DNA of 64,000 nt, from positions 135,724,950 through 135,788,949 of the forward strand of contig JAHLJT010009436.1 in the NCBI GenBank assembly GCA_031308135.1, in the 5' to 3' direction. The position numbers and the translations under genes were made by a program. Under the pieces are notes generated by a model. The model was not told the origin of the DNA and did no database searches. It saw nothing but the letters and a program-made list of their open reading frames with translations. Source of the DNA: Acheta domesticus. Taxonomy: Eukaryota > Arthropoda > Insecta > Orthoptera > Gryllidae. Shown in pieces: positions 12,729 through 26,056 of this stretch (position 1 is the first letter of the stretch; each line of letters begins with the position of its first letter).

Positions 12729-12800
12729 CGTCGGGCAGCAGAGCGATTGCTCTGAATCGAGGACGCTCCGCTCTCCGTTCGATTGGTTCTCTGCCCGACG
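12729..12800. repeat. Nested hairpin upstream of gene 1
   Basis: The outer arms CGTCGGGCA (12729-12737) and TGCCCGACG (12792-12800) pair perfectly, continued inward by AGAG/CTCT and an inner AATCGA/TCGATT stem. It is GC-rich against an AT-rich background and lies about 1 kb upstream of the first coding exon. A short transcript hairpin, a foldback remnant or a regulatory palindrome are all possible. Confidence 0.55.
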
Positions 12801-13049
12801 CACGTCATTATCAGCGGAGGTCAAGAGGTTTAAATAGCCAGTGGCATAGCTGAAGAAGACCGAGAGGGCGGTGCCTCGGCCGGCATACTTTTGGGGGCGA
12901 GATCTCAATATATAGTAAAATAACAGCAACAGCGTCAAACAGCAAAAACTAATCAATTTCCGTACAATACTGCACTCACATCAAAACATCTCATTTGCGT
13001 GTTTTTTTTTAAATTTAGCCAGAAATGGACCGCACGAACTGCTAAAACA

Positions 13050-13190
13050 GTGAGTACATACACAAACCGGAACACCCCTCCACACCCACACATAGAATAA
13101 CTTGCCCAATCCGGCACTCGAACCCACAACCATTTGAATCCAGGTGCTAAGGCGCTCTCGCCTTACTCTCTTAGCTATTCGAACCGACTT
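13050..13190 (-). mobile_element. tRNA-derived SINE fragment (family 1)
   Basis: On the minus strand the head reads TCGAATAGCTAAGAGAG (A-box-like) and then GGTTCGAGTGCC (B-box), the internal RNA polymerase III promoter of a tRNA. The rest does not fold as a tRNA and runs into an unrelated body, so it is a SINE rather than a tRNA gene. Confidence 0.6.
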
Positions 13191-13239
13191 TTACCTACTT
13201 TAGTGTTAGTTTTTTTAATTATATTCTTGAATACATATA

Positions 13240-13753
13240 TCAGTAGACAGGCGACCCCAACGGCGCCAGCTCTCGCAACGCCAGTGTAAACAGCGGCTTA
13301 TTTACACAAACGAGTGCAGCGCGTTGTGGTCAGTCCGAAGGAGGAAGTAGTTCGCGGACGCCGATGAGCTGTTAAGTCGGTGATAGCGGTGTCCTGGTGA
13401 CTGAGTGTGGCGCCGGGCCAGGTCGGACGGGCCGGACGTAGAGACCGGTGGCGGCGAAGGCCCCGCAGCGGGAAGGTCGGTGGCGGCGGTGGTGGCGGCG
13501 GCGTCGGCACGCGGGTTCCCCCTGGGCGCGCCGCGGCGGAAAGAGGTGGCAGTGCTTCGAACGACGCCGGACGCCAAGCAAGCAGCCGGCAGCCGCTCCG
13601 CTCGACAGCTACTCGTTTCCTGCGACACATGTTATGCCGAAACGCTGCATTGTCTCGAGGGCGTGGTACGACAGGGCGTCTGCGAGTGCGGTTTGGGCTT
13701 GTGGTTGTTGACTGTGTGTGTTAGTGTGTCTGCCACATGAAGAATCTGTCACT
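13240..13753 (+). promoter_or_regulatory. CpG-island promoter and 5' UTR of the MYORG-like gene
   Basis: CpG-rich block ending at the first coding exon. A TCAGTC motif at 13330-13335 matches the insect initiator consensus. Downstream is a (GGC/GGT)n-rich stretch (about 13470-13500) that could fold in the 5' UTR. Open frames here overlap on both strands and reflect composition. The exact transcription start is a guess. Confidence 0.5.
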
Positions 13754-13834
13754 ATGGGAAGAACTCTCCACGCGATAGGGCCGGAGTCGTCAGGGACGAA
13801 AGTTCATCGAAAAAACGGTGCTCGTGTACGATTG
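13754..13834 (+). CDS. MYORG-like: MYORG-like exon 1 (residues 1-27)
   Basis: Starts MGRTLHAIGPESS at the end of the CpG island and ends VRL with donor TTG|GTGAGT in phase 0, which fits the phase-0 acceptor of exon 2. It contributes the basic N-terminal cytoplasmic start. Upstream in-frame codons are in 5' UTR-like sequence. The exon is predicted from phase and context only; the 9.9 kb intron that follows makes it less certain than the other exons. Confidence 0.6.
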
Positions 13835-16800
13835 GTGAGTTCTGCCTGCATTATTTTCAAGCATGCACGCTGTCTAAAAAAAACTAGGGCTACGAGGCCA
13901 AAGACTATACGTCTTCCAAAAAGCATTGCGTTTAATTTAATATTTTTTCAAGAAAATCTAAAAATATATTAAATGAAAAGTTAATAATCTTTTAGATACC
14001 TGATAATTATTTCAAAATGTAATTAATAAAACGCCTGTTGTATGATATCTTTTGTTGAATGAATGAAGTTCATCGATTGGAATTTATAAAAGGAAAAATG
14101 ATTATTACAAGCCTGCTTTTCTAAACAATATTCAGTTATTTTATTTCTCATCAAAGTGCTTTTTACTTTCAAAAGTGTAACAATTATTTCATTAAAATTA
14201 AAAATTAATGATTTGGTACTGGCTGTGAAATTTTGAATTATAATTGAAGGTAGTGTATTGAAGTTTGTAAATGATGTTTTTTTCATACATCGAAAGTCAT
14301 TGATGAGAAGTTTTAAGTTTTATTTTGTTTATATTGCTGACTAACCTGACTTTTTTTTAAATACTGATGTTTCGCGATAATGCTGGAAAGTGGGTCAGTA
14401 TTACGGCAAGTAGTAACGAACGGAGATTCAACAAGTTTCCATGTGCTGGGAAAGTGAGCAAGGGATGCACAATTGTTACGGTAATTGTTCCGGTAGGTCA
14501 GGCATTGGGGTCACCTGGAACATGCAATCATTACGTGGAGTCTGTCAGCTGTTAAAATAATATAAAAAAATAAATTTAAAATGAATGGGCAAATACCAGA
14601 TAAGTAGCTTCTAGAATAAGATTTAAGGCTGTAAATCGTCTATAAACATTTTATGCGATTTTTTAAGTTGGAAGAAAAGCAAATGCTAATTACAGCGCAA
14701 TATATTAAGGTGTTTTACCGATTGACAATTGATTTGAATTAAATTTAAAATGTTGTCATTGTAATGCTTCGAACTCGTCTGGGGTCTTCCTTACGTACAT
14801 GCACCCTCCATCCCCCTACCAATATTTTACGTGTGACCTCGACTGTTGCACAGCCTTTGATAACTGACCTCACTCTACATTCCAAGGAAAGGCAAAACTT
14901 GCAACTAAATCCATGGAGACAAACGCGATATTTTCAGTGAAACCTATTTTTTTTTATTCGTAACAATGGCCAGGTAAACATTTCAACCGATATTTTTATA
15001 CATATTGTATTGAAATGTAATTGGTTGTGTTTGCTTAAGGGAGAAGGGCCATATTTTTTAACAGAATGCTGTCTTCTTTGATTACGATGTGAAGCACATT
15101 AAGTGTAGCCGTTGATAAGTGTACATTGTCGAAATATAGAGGTAATGGAACGCAGACCTAAATTAACATATTGATTAGTCATTTCTCATCTCATTAACCG
15201 AAAACAGAATAACCATTACCTGAAACGTTTATTCTATAATTTTGCACTAATACCTACGATAACAGCGCCAATAGTAGACATGTGTAAAGAAACATAATTG
15301 TTTTAATCCTCAGATTATATTTTCAAGTAACAAAGCATTGTAATATTTATTTTCTGACACTTAAAGGACCCTACTTTTTGATATTACTGATGAAAAATGA
15401 AAATATTTTTGAAAATACATTTCATCTTAAACCTCTGGAAATGCACCTATAGTCGACAACATAAAATACAGAGGATCCTTAAGATGACACATGAGGTACA
15501 CAAGCCTAACACCCTACTCAGATAATTAAAGAGAAACAAGTGTGATTTGGATATGCTTTGATAATGTGTACAAACATAAAGGACCCTGATGTAAGTGTAA
15601 AACTTGCTTTATCATACATTTTGAACATTAATACCATACATTTCCTTTCCATCCATTGGTTCTTGAACTACGCAAACACAAATAAATGTTGTTATTGATT
15701 GCTGAGAATACTGATGAATAGGGAACGGATTTCTAGGAGTTTGCATATTTTTCTCCATTGCTTCAAGGCATAGGTAAGAGTAATTTCTTGATATTTGCTT
15801 GAAATTGGATGCTTTGTAGATTAATTTGTTAGTGCATATTTGATCGAATTTTCCTGATGGGATATATTCGTGTAATTATGGGAGCATATTCTGCATATTT
15901 CGTTAAAATAGAGAAACTGTTTCGTATTTTCATAGAATCTATTTTTGAGCGTTCATTGTTAGAAAAGCTTTCCGCAATTTTCTTTTTTTTCTTTCATCTT
16001 GATGATAAAATACTTGTGCAAATGTAGGATATTTCTTGGTATATTTTTCAGAGTAGGCAGAAAAAAGTGAAAGAAGGCCTACAATGTAGGTACTTCACTC
16101 AAGTGCACATTTACTTCAATTATTTCTCCCGAGAAGTCAGTTAGGTTACATTATGTTTGCACAAAAATATTTTTTTTTCATTCCAAGCATGCTTCTCCTG
16201 AATTTTATCAAGAATGGTTTATACAGAAAATGAAATATTGTTAATTTTAATTGCATATTAAAGTGCACATTTGAGAATTTTTAGGTCATAAATGCATATT
16301 TTAAAAAGCATTCTTAGCTTCAAAAGCTAGCATTCAAAGCTTTTCTCAACTCTGTCTCTAGCTCTGCTTCAAATTTGGTCCCACTTTCTTCCATCCGGCA
16401 CTCTTCGCGTGACTGATGCAGTACGATGCAATCCATGCAGTACTTGATTGTTTCAACCAGTAAACAAGGCTCGATGGTGTTGCCACATGTACTCAAGGCC
16501 TCCTTTGATCACTATATAATGTTATGATAAACATTTAAACAATATTATGTCGACTATAGTTGTCCTGTCAACTATAGGTGCTCTTAACTTATTTTCAATT
16601 AACTAGTCTTTTCCAGGCGTTATTTACGTCAGATAGTAGTCTTTTTGATGCCAGACTGTCGAAGACCACGACTTTTTGCTCCTTAGCAAAGTAATTTCCA
16701 TACCATGCCAGACCAAAGACCTCATAATCCAAGTAAATGAAAAAAGAATCAACAAAACGATGAGTAGAAAGTACCCAATAGTGCGCCGACGTGTGGTGGT

Positions 16801-19800
16801 TCTGTATATGAAACTAAGCAAAGAAAATAATTTTCCAAGAAAGACGATGACAATAAACAATAACATACTCTGTACATTAACATTAACAATAACTAACAGT
16901 AACAGTAATATGCCATTATACATCAACTAAATATAGAATCTCAATATTCAGACGGAACTATAGTTCTAGAAGACTAAGCACCATGAGCTTCTTAAGCTGT
17001 TAGCTTGTCAATCTTTTTCCTTCTGTCTCAGTTTAGGCAGTTATGTTCCTCCTTAAAGAGGAAAAGCGGAACATTTTCTTTTTCCTCCTTCACTTGGTGC
17101 TCACGATCGCTACAAAAGCATGATGACGCAAGGGCTAAGCCCGCAGTGAGGAAATCAACGTCGTTCTGAATCTTTGTTATGCTCCGCAGGACCTGGCGGT
17201 TTCGGCCATTCCTGAGATGGTTTTGATGGGAATATGATAGATGATGATAATGATAGAGCGATGATGGAGAACAAATGAGAACGGGAGTACCTCGAGAAAT
17301 CCTGCATCCTGCATCATCGCTTTTCCCACCCCAGATCGACCGGATTTGAATGCCGTCGCTTTAGATTGGCTAAACATCTAACTCCTACACCACAGGTGGC
17401 CGTTATATTTCTGAATCATTCGAATTGCATTCGTGATCTTCCAGCCAGCTAGTTGCTAATCTGCTGCAGTGTGTGCACTCTCTTATGTATAAGAAAAATG
17501 TCTGACTTCTGTGATTGTCATGTAATATTTGCCACAACAGCCCACCATTCACTTCGGATGGCCTGAGAACTCACGCGGCGGAATATTTATATGCGTGGAT
17601 TGATATTAATAAGAATTTCGCGCATTCGAAAGATTAAAAGAATATCATCGGCGTGAAATATCCTTGATGTAAATATGATAGACATTTCAATAGACATTTT
17701 GAATATTGTGCTTCCAGGGCCAATATTGTGCTTTTGAACATTGATTGAGGCAAATTAAATGTTACGGACTGCAGTAAGTTTGATCGTTCCCACTTCCCAC
17801 TCCCACTTCGTTCTGTGCGACTGAAGAGACTTGAAGTAAATAATCCGAACATTAATACCTCTATGGGAACCCTGATTTATTCTCAGACGCTCTTGTAGAA
17901 TGTCCTCTGAACTGACATTGTTGAATTCTGCAGGTTATTGTTATTTTCAGATTCAACAATTCAAAGATTTTCAACATTTACAAATTATATTTTTTTACCT
18001 TCTTTTTTGCATTTATCGACTCGAACGGCAACAAAAACTGTTAGACTCAGCGCTTCACATCGGAAAGTGTTAGTTTGTCTTGGCCATTCTATCATTCTTT
18101 TGGAGTGAACTGCCCCTATATTGCTGAGAGGACTGCAATATTGTCTACGAAACTTGCAAAATTTCTAGTAAATTATTTTAATGGGTGGTCTGAGACGTAT
18201 CCTAGGAAGTTAAGTGTCTACAAACTTATCTTTTCAGAAATACACACTACAAGCAGCGCATACTTTCCCGGTACAACAGCACTTAAGGGGCAACAGCACA
18301 TTTTTTCGTATTGTTGGAAACTGCGACGGAAAATTATAATTTTGATTCTTCTATCGTATTAACACTTCATCAATTACTTGAAAAACACACTATACAACAC
18401 AACATTACGCAAAATATTTTTTATTCTGAAAAAGTGTATGCGAAATTATCTAAAGAAGATGTGGAGTTTAAGAAATGGTGTGGGACAGGTTCGAAAAAAA
18501 TGGAACTTTTGCAAATCGTCACGATTACACTCAAAATTACGCGAAAATGGTATTTTCAAAAAAATTCTACGTAATGTTATTTACACAACTGCTTTCAAAG
18601 AACAGATTTCATTAATCAAGAACACTCTTATCTTCATTAATGTACTCTTAGTAGTAGGAGGACGGCGAAACATTTTTTACTTTTGCAATTTACGAAAAAT
18701 CAGAGATTTGCATGAAAATCAGAACTGCGCTGTTTTTTATAAGCGAGCTTTCGATACAAAAAAATAAAGAAAAGAATTGCAGTCTTCTGGAGAATATTTA
18801 AAAATGACGAAGGGCCTCCATGAAACGCACCCCACAAGTTAAAACATTAGCTTTAGGTAAATGGGATCACGGCACCAGCCAGATCAATTGGGGAATACAG
18901 ATTTTGTTGAAAATCCTGTGTATGGTTTAGACCCTAGTGTTTTGGATGGCCGGACAGACTTCGCATTTTATCAGGCTTCGAAAGGAGGACTGATGGAAAC
19001 TTTGATACATCGATATTCAGAATTCACTTTGGAAGGAGTTCGATACAGAAGAAGAAATTTACTACACGTAAGAGAGAAGTCTACTTTTTCGGTAAAGGAC
19101 ACCCATGAACATTTTCTGTTAAAAAAATCGGCCCCTTTACCTGCATTATTATTACATCACTTCCTCTTTTGGCAAAGTATATACGACATTTAAACTCGTA
19201 TTGAGGGGCCCTGATAGCAACAAAGTGCAGAATAAACCTTGTTCCTATGTGTAGTAAGTTACTTCCTCTAAAATGTTTAGTCAGAATCGACGTTTTGTGA
19301 GTCATGGAAACCGAAAAATTGGTTGACGGCAAAATGCATCTCTCTGTCTGTCTGTTGTCAATGGTAGTGCCTAAACCGTTCAGACCATTTCTTCCAAAAT
19401 TTATATTCCCTGGTTGACCTGACTCAACTCGAGGCCCTACGAATTTGAAACGGATATTTTGATTTTTACATGAAGCCTCAAAATTGTCAAAACTTTCTCA
19501 AAAACGGATTTTGATTAAGTTTAATCAAAAAAGTTTTTGATTAAACTTTTCCACAGATATCGTAAAGAATGCTTAAAAATGGCGTAGGTCCCATTGTCGT
19601 CTAATTCTTTGAATTTTCAAAATTGTAAAAGTTCAAAAGGTTTTCTGAGTTTTCTACAATTACAATATTGAAGATAGATTTTGTAAAAAAAATCTTTTCT
19701 TCAAAGAACAGCTCTTTAAAAATTGGTCGTGTAGAATTTTCAAATGTATGAGTAGGTTTCGCATAATTTGCGTGAAATGTAGACAATTAAAAAAAATATT

Positions 19801-22800
19801 TTATCAAAACACGGATCTAAAATTTTTCTTTATTTTTTCCTTAAACGGAGCAAAGTACGCTTATAAACAATGACGCGTCTCATTTTCGGTAAAATCTCTA
19901 TGTTCGAAAATTTCGGAAAAATAACCCTACAAAACTACAATATTGACTATAGTGATTTTTTACTAACTGGAGTCTGTTCTTCAAATTTAGATTTTTGAGA
20001 AAAGTTCATGTAAATTTTTTTGAAAATAAATAGTTTTCGCATAAGTTTGAGTTTAATGGTAAAAAAATTGAATGTTTTTCGAACCTTTCTTACGCCTTCA
20101 ATATTGAAGTTAGTTTGAAGTTATTTTTCGAAACCGTAATGACGTTCAATATTGAAGCTGGATTGTTCATCTTTAATCTACAAAAATAAGTAAATTTTTG
20201 TTTGTTCGTTCGTTCGTATTTTATGCGCTACCGTACTGTTCATCCGATTGCGATAAAACTTTTGTCAACTTATTGGATGCACTTGTGCGAAGGTTATACG
20301 CGTAGTACAATGGGATTGTGCGTATGTCTGTCGCACATAGATGCAAAATGGCGTTGCAGATGACTCAAGCACCCCTGAACAGAAGCTTTACGCAATCCGC
20401 CGCACCCTGAAGTATTAAGCACATCTTCGCTGCAGATTCTGCCCCTGCGGTAGTGAAATATCGGTCAAAATTATTACCTTAACGTTATCTCGGACAAGTA
20501 AATCAAATTTCTCCAAGGCAGTGTCATAGCGAATGTATGCCCAAACTCGAGGGAGAACGTTTTAACAATAGGATACTTGATAACAATGTGCAAACCAGGA
20601 TACAGAATTCACGAGAAAGTCTTTCATCTATTAAAATGTTTGCAGAGCATAGCGTAAAACGTGATGAACAACCACGTGACTAGTAGCATGTGAAGAGCAA
20701 TCCATTGCAATAGCGAAGCATGGCCGGGTGCACTAGTTTATCAATATTAGATGTTTAAATCACTTTATATACATCGTTTTCAAAATATTAGTCTTCACGT
20801 AAATTTAAATTATATTGTTGTAAAGTTCAATTTTTTTCGAACGTGCAATATACCTTCCATATTCAAGCTAGATATTTATTTCTGCATGCAGTGCCTTTAA
20901 AAATACCAGATCTTTAAATTATCTCATACAGTTTTCGAAATATGAGAAATGATCGTGTTTCTTGGAAGAAATTTCTTAAGAGAAAGGCATATAAATTCAC
21001 CGATCGTATGTCACATGGTTGATTTGACAACCCCGCACTAGCTTTGACCGCCACAGCCGACATCGCCACCACCGCCTTTGGCAGTCACCGCTTCGTATTT
21101 ATCTTCATTGTGTTTATGATTTACAGCTGAAATACGCATGTGTCGGCGCCACTGTCATTCATTTCTTGAACGTAAATGTAGTGAATATAGGAATATACTG
21201 AATTGGCAGAAAGTTAATTTATTTATGGAACATATTTCTTCAATATTTAAGACATTATACATTCGTTATGCCAGTTGTACATATATTTAATATGTATTTT
21301 ATATATTTTAGTGTTGCCTGGTTATGAAAAAAAATCACATTCACGAAACGTTGTGGAAGCACGTTTTGTATAATTAATAACAGACTGATTGTTTAATGAA
21401 AAGTCAGTGGCATAACGAATTTATAAGTTGTATTAAATACTGAAGCAATAAGTTCCATATGAAAAAATAAACCCATAGACAACTTCCCAAAGACAATATT
21501 AGAATGTTAATTTATTTTAATCAAATCCAGTTTCAAAACAACTATATTTTTTATGAATATTATATTTTTGAAAATTGCAAAAATGAACCCGATAAAACTA
21601 CAATATTTATACAATTTTATTTCTTAATGGAATACATGTACTTCAAAATTTTGTCGATCTTTTATTATAATTTTATCCTTCACGAAATGTACTGCAGTTG
21701 AGTGCGGACATTATCATGTTATTGCATGTTTGTTGTAACAGTAAAATAAATAAATAAAAATGTGTTATTCTCGCGCTTGTTTTGGTTAGGAACTTTTCAA
21801 GAGATACCTGAAAATTAAGATAGAAATTGCAACCATTTTTTTTGTTCGCGAAATGGCCGCCTCGAACCACATTGTACCACTCTATTGCAAGCATGCACTT
21901 GCACTTACCGGGGTTCAGTATTATTTTATCACGTGGCAAGTGCATGTGATTCATCAGGGGATCGGCTTTAGGCTGAATCCGATTTTTATCCCCCAGGGTT
22001 GTTAGTCCTGGGGGTTGAAAGATGGAATGATGATAATAATGAAGGATGAATGGACGATACACCCATGCCCGAGGCGGGACTCGAATTTGCGCTCCTTCGG
22101 TCGGAGATCGCCATGGCAAAATACTACCTTAGCGATCTAGGCTATCCGGACCGACTGCAACAATATAATTATTGTTATTATTATTAACAACAGTAGTAGC
22201 CTAGTTGTAGTGGTCGTACCGGAAGGGGTAGGGGTAGCGGTGAGGGAGGGGGGGCGGTGGCCTTAGTAGCAACAGCAGTAGCGTTTTGTTGAATTTCATT
22301 CTGCACCTACCAAACGATGAGTTCCTGATTATACTGCTGATTATTCTGCTCGTGAGTCCAAATTATAATATTACGTAATCGTTACCAATATCACGAGAAA
22401 GTATGTGCTATTCTGGCTCCAACAGCACCTGCTGTTGTACTACTATATTTTGTTGATTGTAAATACATGAATTGTTTGAAATGCGCCATTTATAATTTAC
22501 ATTACTGTGAATGATGATATGTGAAGTACGATTGCTACTTTCTCTCTACCGCTTACGCAATGGAGAGAATGTTGTGCAATGCTGCACGAAAAAAAACGGC
22601 GAATTTCGACAGAAAAAACATTTCCGATAACGAAAAAGTCGATTAATTCAGTTGTTAAATTTAGAAGAAAAATCCATTAACACGTGGTGTAGTCAGAATC
22701 AAAGTTTTGTGGGCCCTTGATACCGAAAAATCGATGACGGGAAAACGTCTTTCTGACTGTTGTATGTGAACAACACTAGCCCCTAAATTATTCGTAGGGT

Positions 22801-25800
22801 TTGTTTCAAACTGAATAAACACCTATCGATCTGGCCTGAGTCGAAGCTTTGCGATTTTGAAAAACATTCATTAATTTTGGGAGGTACTTTACATGAAACC
22901 CTTGGGACATTTTCAAAATTTCCTCAAAAATGGCCATTTTCTCAAAAATCTCTCAATCGCCATTTTCTCAAAAACGGCTCCAAATTTTTCTTCAAACTTT
23001 TCGTACGGATAATAGTGCTAAAATTTACTTTGCTGCATTCTTGTTTTTTTTTTCAAAAATTACACATGTAATTTTTTGAAATGCCTCTCACGTCTTTAAT
23101 GTGTAAATTTCCAGCGATTTGTATGCATTATTGTCTTTGTGAATGAAAGTGCTTCAAATGGCTTGAAGTGAAGTTTTTCGAAAACTCAAAAGATTTTTGT
23201 AAAAAAGAGCTTCAAATTTCGCATTTACAGTAACTCTTACAGTAATTTTCTTAAAATCGACTCGCAGGTTTTCAACGGAAATATTCTTATGAGACGAGGT
23301 TTTACTGTTCTATAATTTTCGTAAAGTAATATTTGAGTTCTTCCATTAGGAAAATGAAAAATTGAAATTAAAAAAAATGTACTTTAGGCAGCGATAGATG
23401 GCAGCTGGCAAGAGGATGGGCAACACCGAAAAGCGAGACCAAACCAAAGAAATTAAAAAACCAACTGGTACGAGAGAGTCTGTGCCATTTTGTAACTCCA
23501 CTAGTTGAATTTGTGTTGATGTATTACCTTCAAAGGGATTACTTTTTGCATCTCATGTGCTACGATTGGCAATGAGTTTTACTACTGATGGCTGATCGAG
23601 ATGTGTCCAAATGGACAGAAAGTGCAGTATTATAATATACCATGATAGCTATTCATGCGAGAAAGTACGTGCTTGTAGCACCGCTTGTTTATTCCTTAAA
23701 AACTCTTCCGACTCTAGGTCTTTATATCTAAATACAATCAATAAACTATTATCTCACACAACGTTTTTTGTTCCAGCTCACACCAGATTCTTCGCAAAAT
23801 GGTGGTGATTTGAGTGACAGCTCTTTCACGGATGTGGAGGGAGAAGGGGACGAAGAAGATGATGATGATCAGAACGATGAAGCCTCTGGGTTTTCGGACG
23901 GAGAATCCGGTATAGTAAAGTAAGCTATCATCATAATACATACTGTTTTTTATCGCGAATTGGCTATGACCTCGCGGACATATATTTGCACTTACCGAGT
24001 CTCGGTAACATATATCCCATCGCAAGCGTATGTGACTCCTTTTTGAGGGGTTCAGCTTTATGCTGAATCCAATTTTTATCCCCCAGGATTGCTAGTCTTA
24101 GGGAATGGAAGATGGAAGGGGTTGACAATAATGAAGGGATGAATGGACGACACACACATACAACATTCACACAACCACGCCCACAACCCCCGATACCTTT
24201 CGTCTGAGATCGCCACGGCAAACCTGTTTTAGCGATCTCGGCTATCCGGATCGGCATACATACTAATTATTATTACTTTCCCGTATACGTACGTATATAC
24301 AGAGTAATATACGTACTATATGGAAAGTTCTGTAATGCTGTGTAAAATCAATTTCGAGATTTCAACGGAAATGCACATTTTGGGGTCCCCTGATACCGAA
24401 AAAGTGGGTCTTTTCAAAACGTCCGTCCAACCATCCATCCATCCATCTGTCTGTCCGTCTGTGAACAACACCAGCGCGTAAACCATACGTGCGATTTCTT
24501 CCAAAATTAATATTCCCCGGTCGATCTGCGTCCACTCAGGGCGCCTCGATTTTGAAAAAAAATTCTTCAAAATCTGAGGGTACTGTACATGAAGCCCCCG
24601 GACATTTTCAAAATTTTCTCAAAAACGGCTCCAAATTTTTTCTTTAAATTTTTTGTAAGAATAGAATAAAATACACTTATTAAGGTGGCATAGGTCCCAT
24701 TCTCACGGTTAACTCTGAATTTCCGAAAATTGCCAAAGTTTGACATTTTTTCGACGTCTTCCTAGAACTACAAAATTGAAGATGGAGATTTTTCCTTCAA
24801 AAAAAATTTGTTATCCAAAGTGAGTTCTTTCATTAAGGTTATGTACATTGTTTTGAAAATGTTAGTAGTTTTTGCGCATTATTGCACGCAATATTTAAAA
24901 TTTAAAAAATTACAAAAAGCAGATTTTCTCAAAAACGGCTTCAAATTTTTTAAACTTTTTTGTAGGGATAGTGAAAAATGAGTTCTATGATATGACTTTA
25001 ATGCCATATTGCTTTATTCTTTTGTTTTTTCAAAAATTGCAAAAATGTAGGTTTTTTTACTAGTCTCTCACGTCGTTAATATTTACATTAGCGGCGATTT
25101 GTTCACATTATTACATTGAGTACATGTGCTTTAATTAATGTCAAATAAGTTTCTCGAAAATTGAATAGTTTTCTGTGAAAACTAGCTCAAAATTGCACAT
25201 TTTCAGAAACGCTCAAACGCCATTTTCTAAAAAATGGTTTCAAATTTTTTGTTCAAACTTTTCGAATTGATAGTGCTAATTGCACTCTTTAATATGGCGT
25301 AAAGTTAATTTGGGGGTACTTTTTTGTTTTTTTCAAAAATTACAAAAATGTAATTTTTTTGAAAGATATCTCATACGGTTAAAATGCACATTTCCCGAAA
25401 TTTGTAAACACTATTCAATTTATGAGTATAAGTGCTTCAAATGACTTCAAATGAATTTTTTCGAAAACTCACAAATTTTCTTTAAAAAAGAGCTTCAAAT
25501 TTCGCATTTACAGAAGCGCTAAACCCATTTTCTTGAAAACGGCACCAAATTTTTCAACGAAAATTGCCAGTTAGGGCAAGGTTTAACTGTTTTTTTATTA
25601 TTCTTAAAATAATAGTATTGTTCTATTGGGAAACCGAAAAATTAATAAAATGTCAAAAAAATGTAGTTTGGGCGGCGATAGATGACACCTGTCAAGAGTA
25701 TTGGCAGTCCGAATAGCTAGCCGAGACTAAATGAAACGGGAAAATTATACGGGAAAATCTGTGCCATTCTGTAGCACCACTAGTTATTGCTATTATTATT

Positions 25801-26004
25801 ATTATTTTCACTACATCACAACTAAAGATGTTATGAGTCGGCTGAATATAAAATCTACTCCAGGTTGCTACCAGCTACCTAAGGAGCAGATGCGGTGACT
25901 GTCAGTGCCTCTACAATACTTTGCGCAGAATGTGGGCTGTTCCAAATAAAGCAATTTCTTGCACTTCCCAGTCTTTTGAATTACCGGCGAGTTTTGACAA
26001 ATTC

Positions 26005-26056
<52 letters not shown>

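Noticed and set aside
12840..12895. hAT-like start CAGTGGCATAGCTGAAG
   Set aside because: No matching inverted end or target duplication was found nearby.
21673..22119. 148-codon minus-strand frame (and the related one at 23964-24257)
   Set aside because: Both are translations of the tRNA-derived SINE body shared by the two loci.
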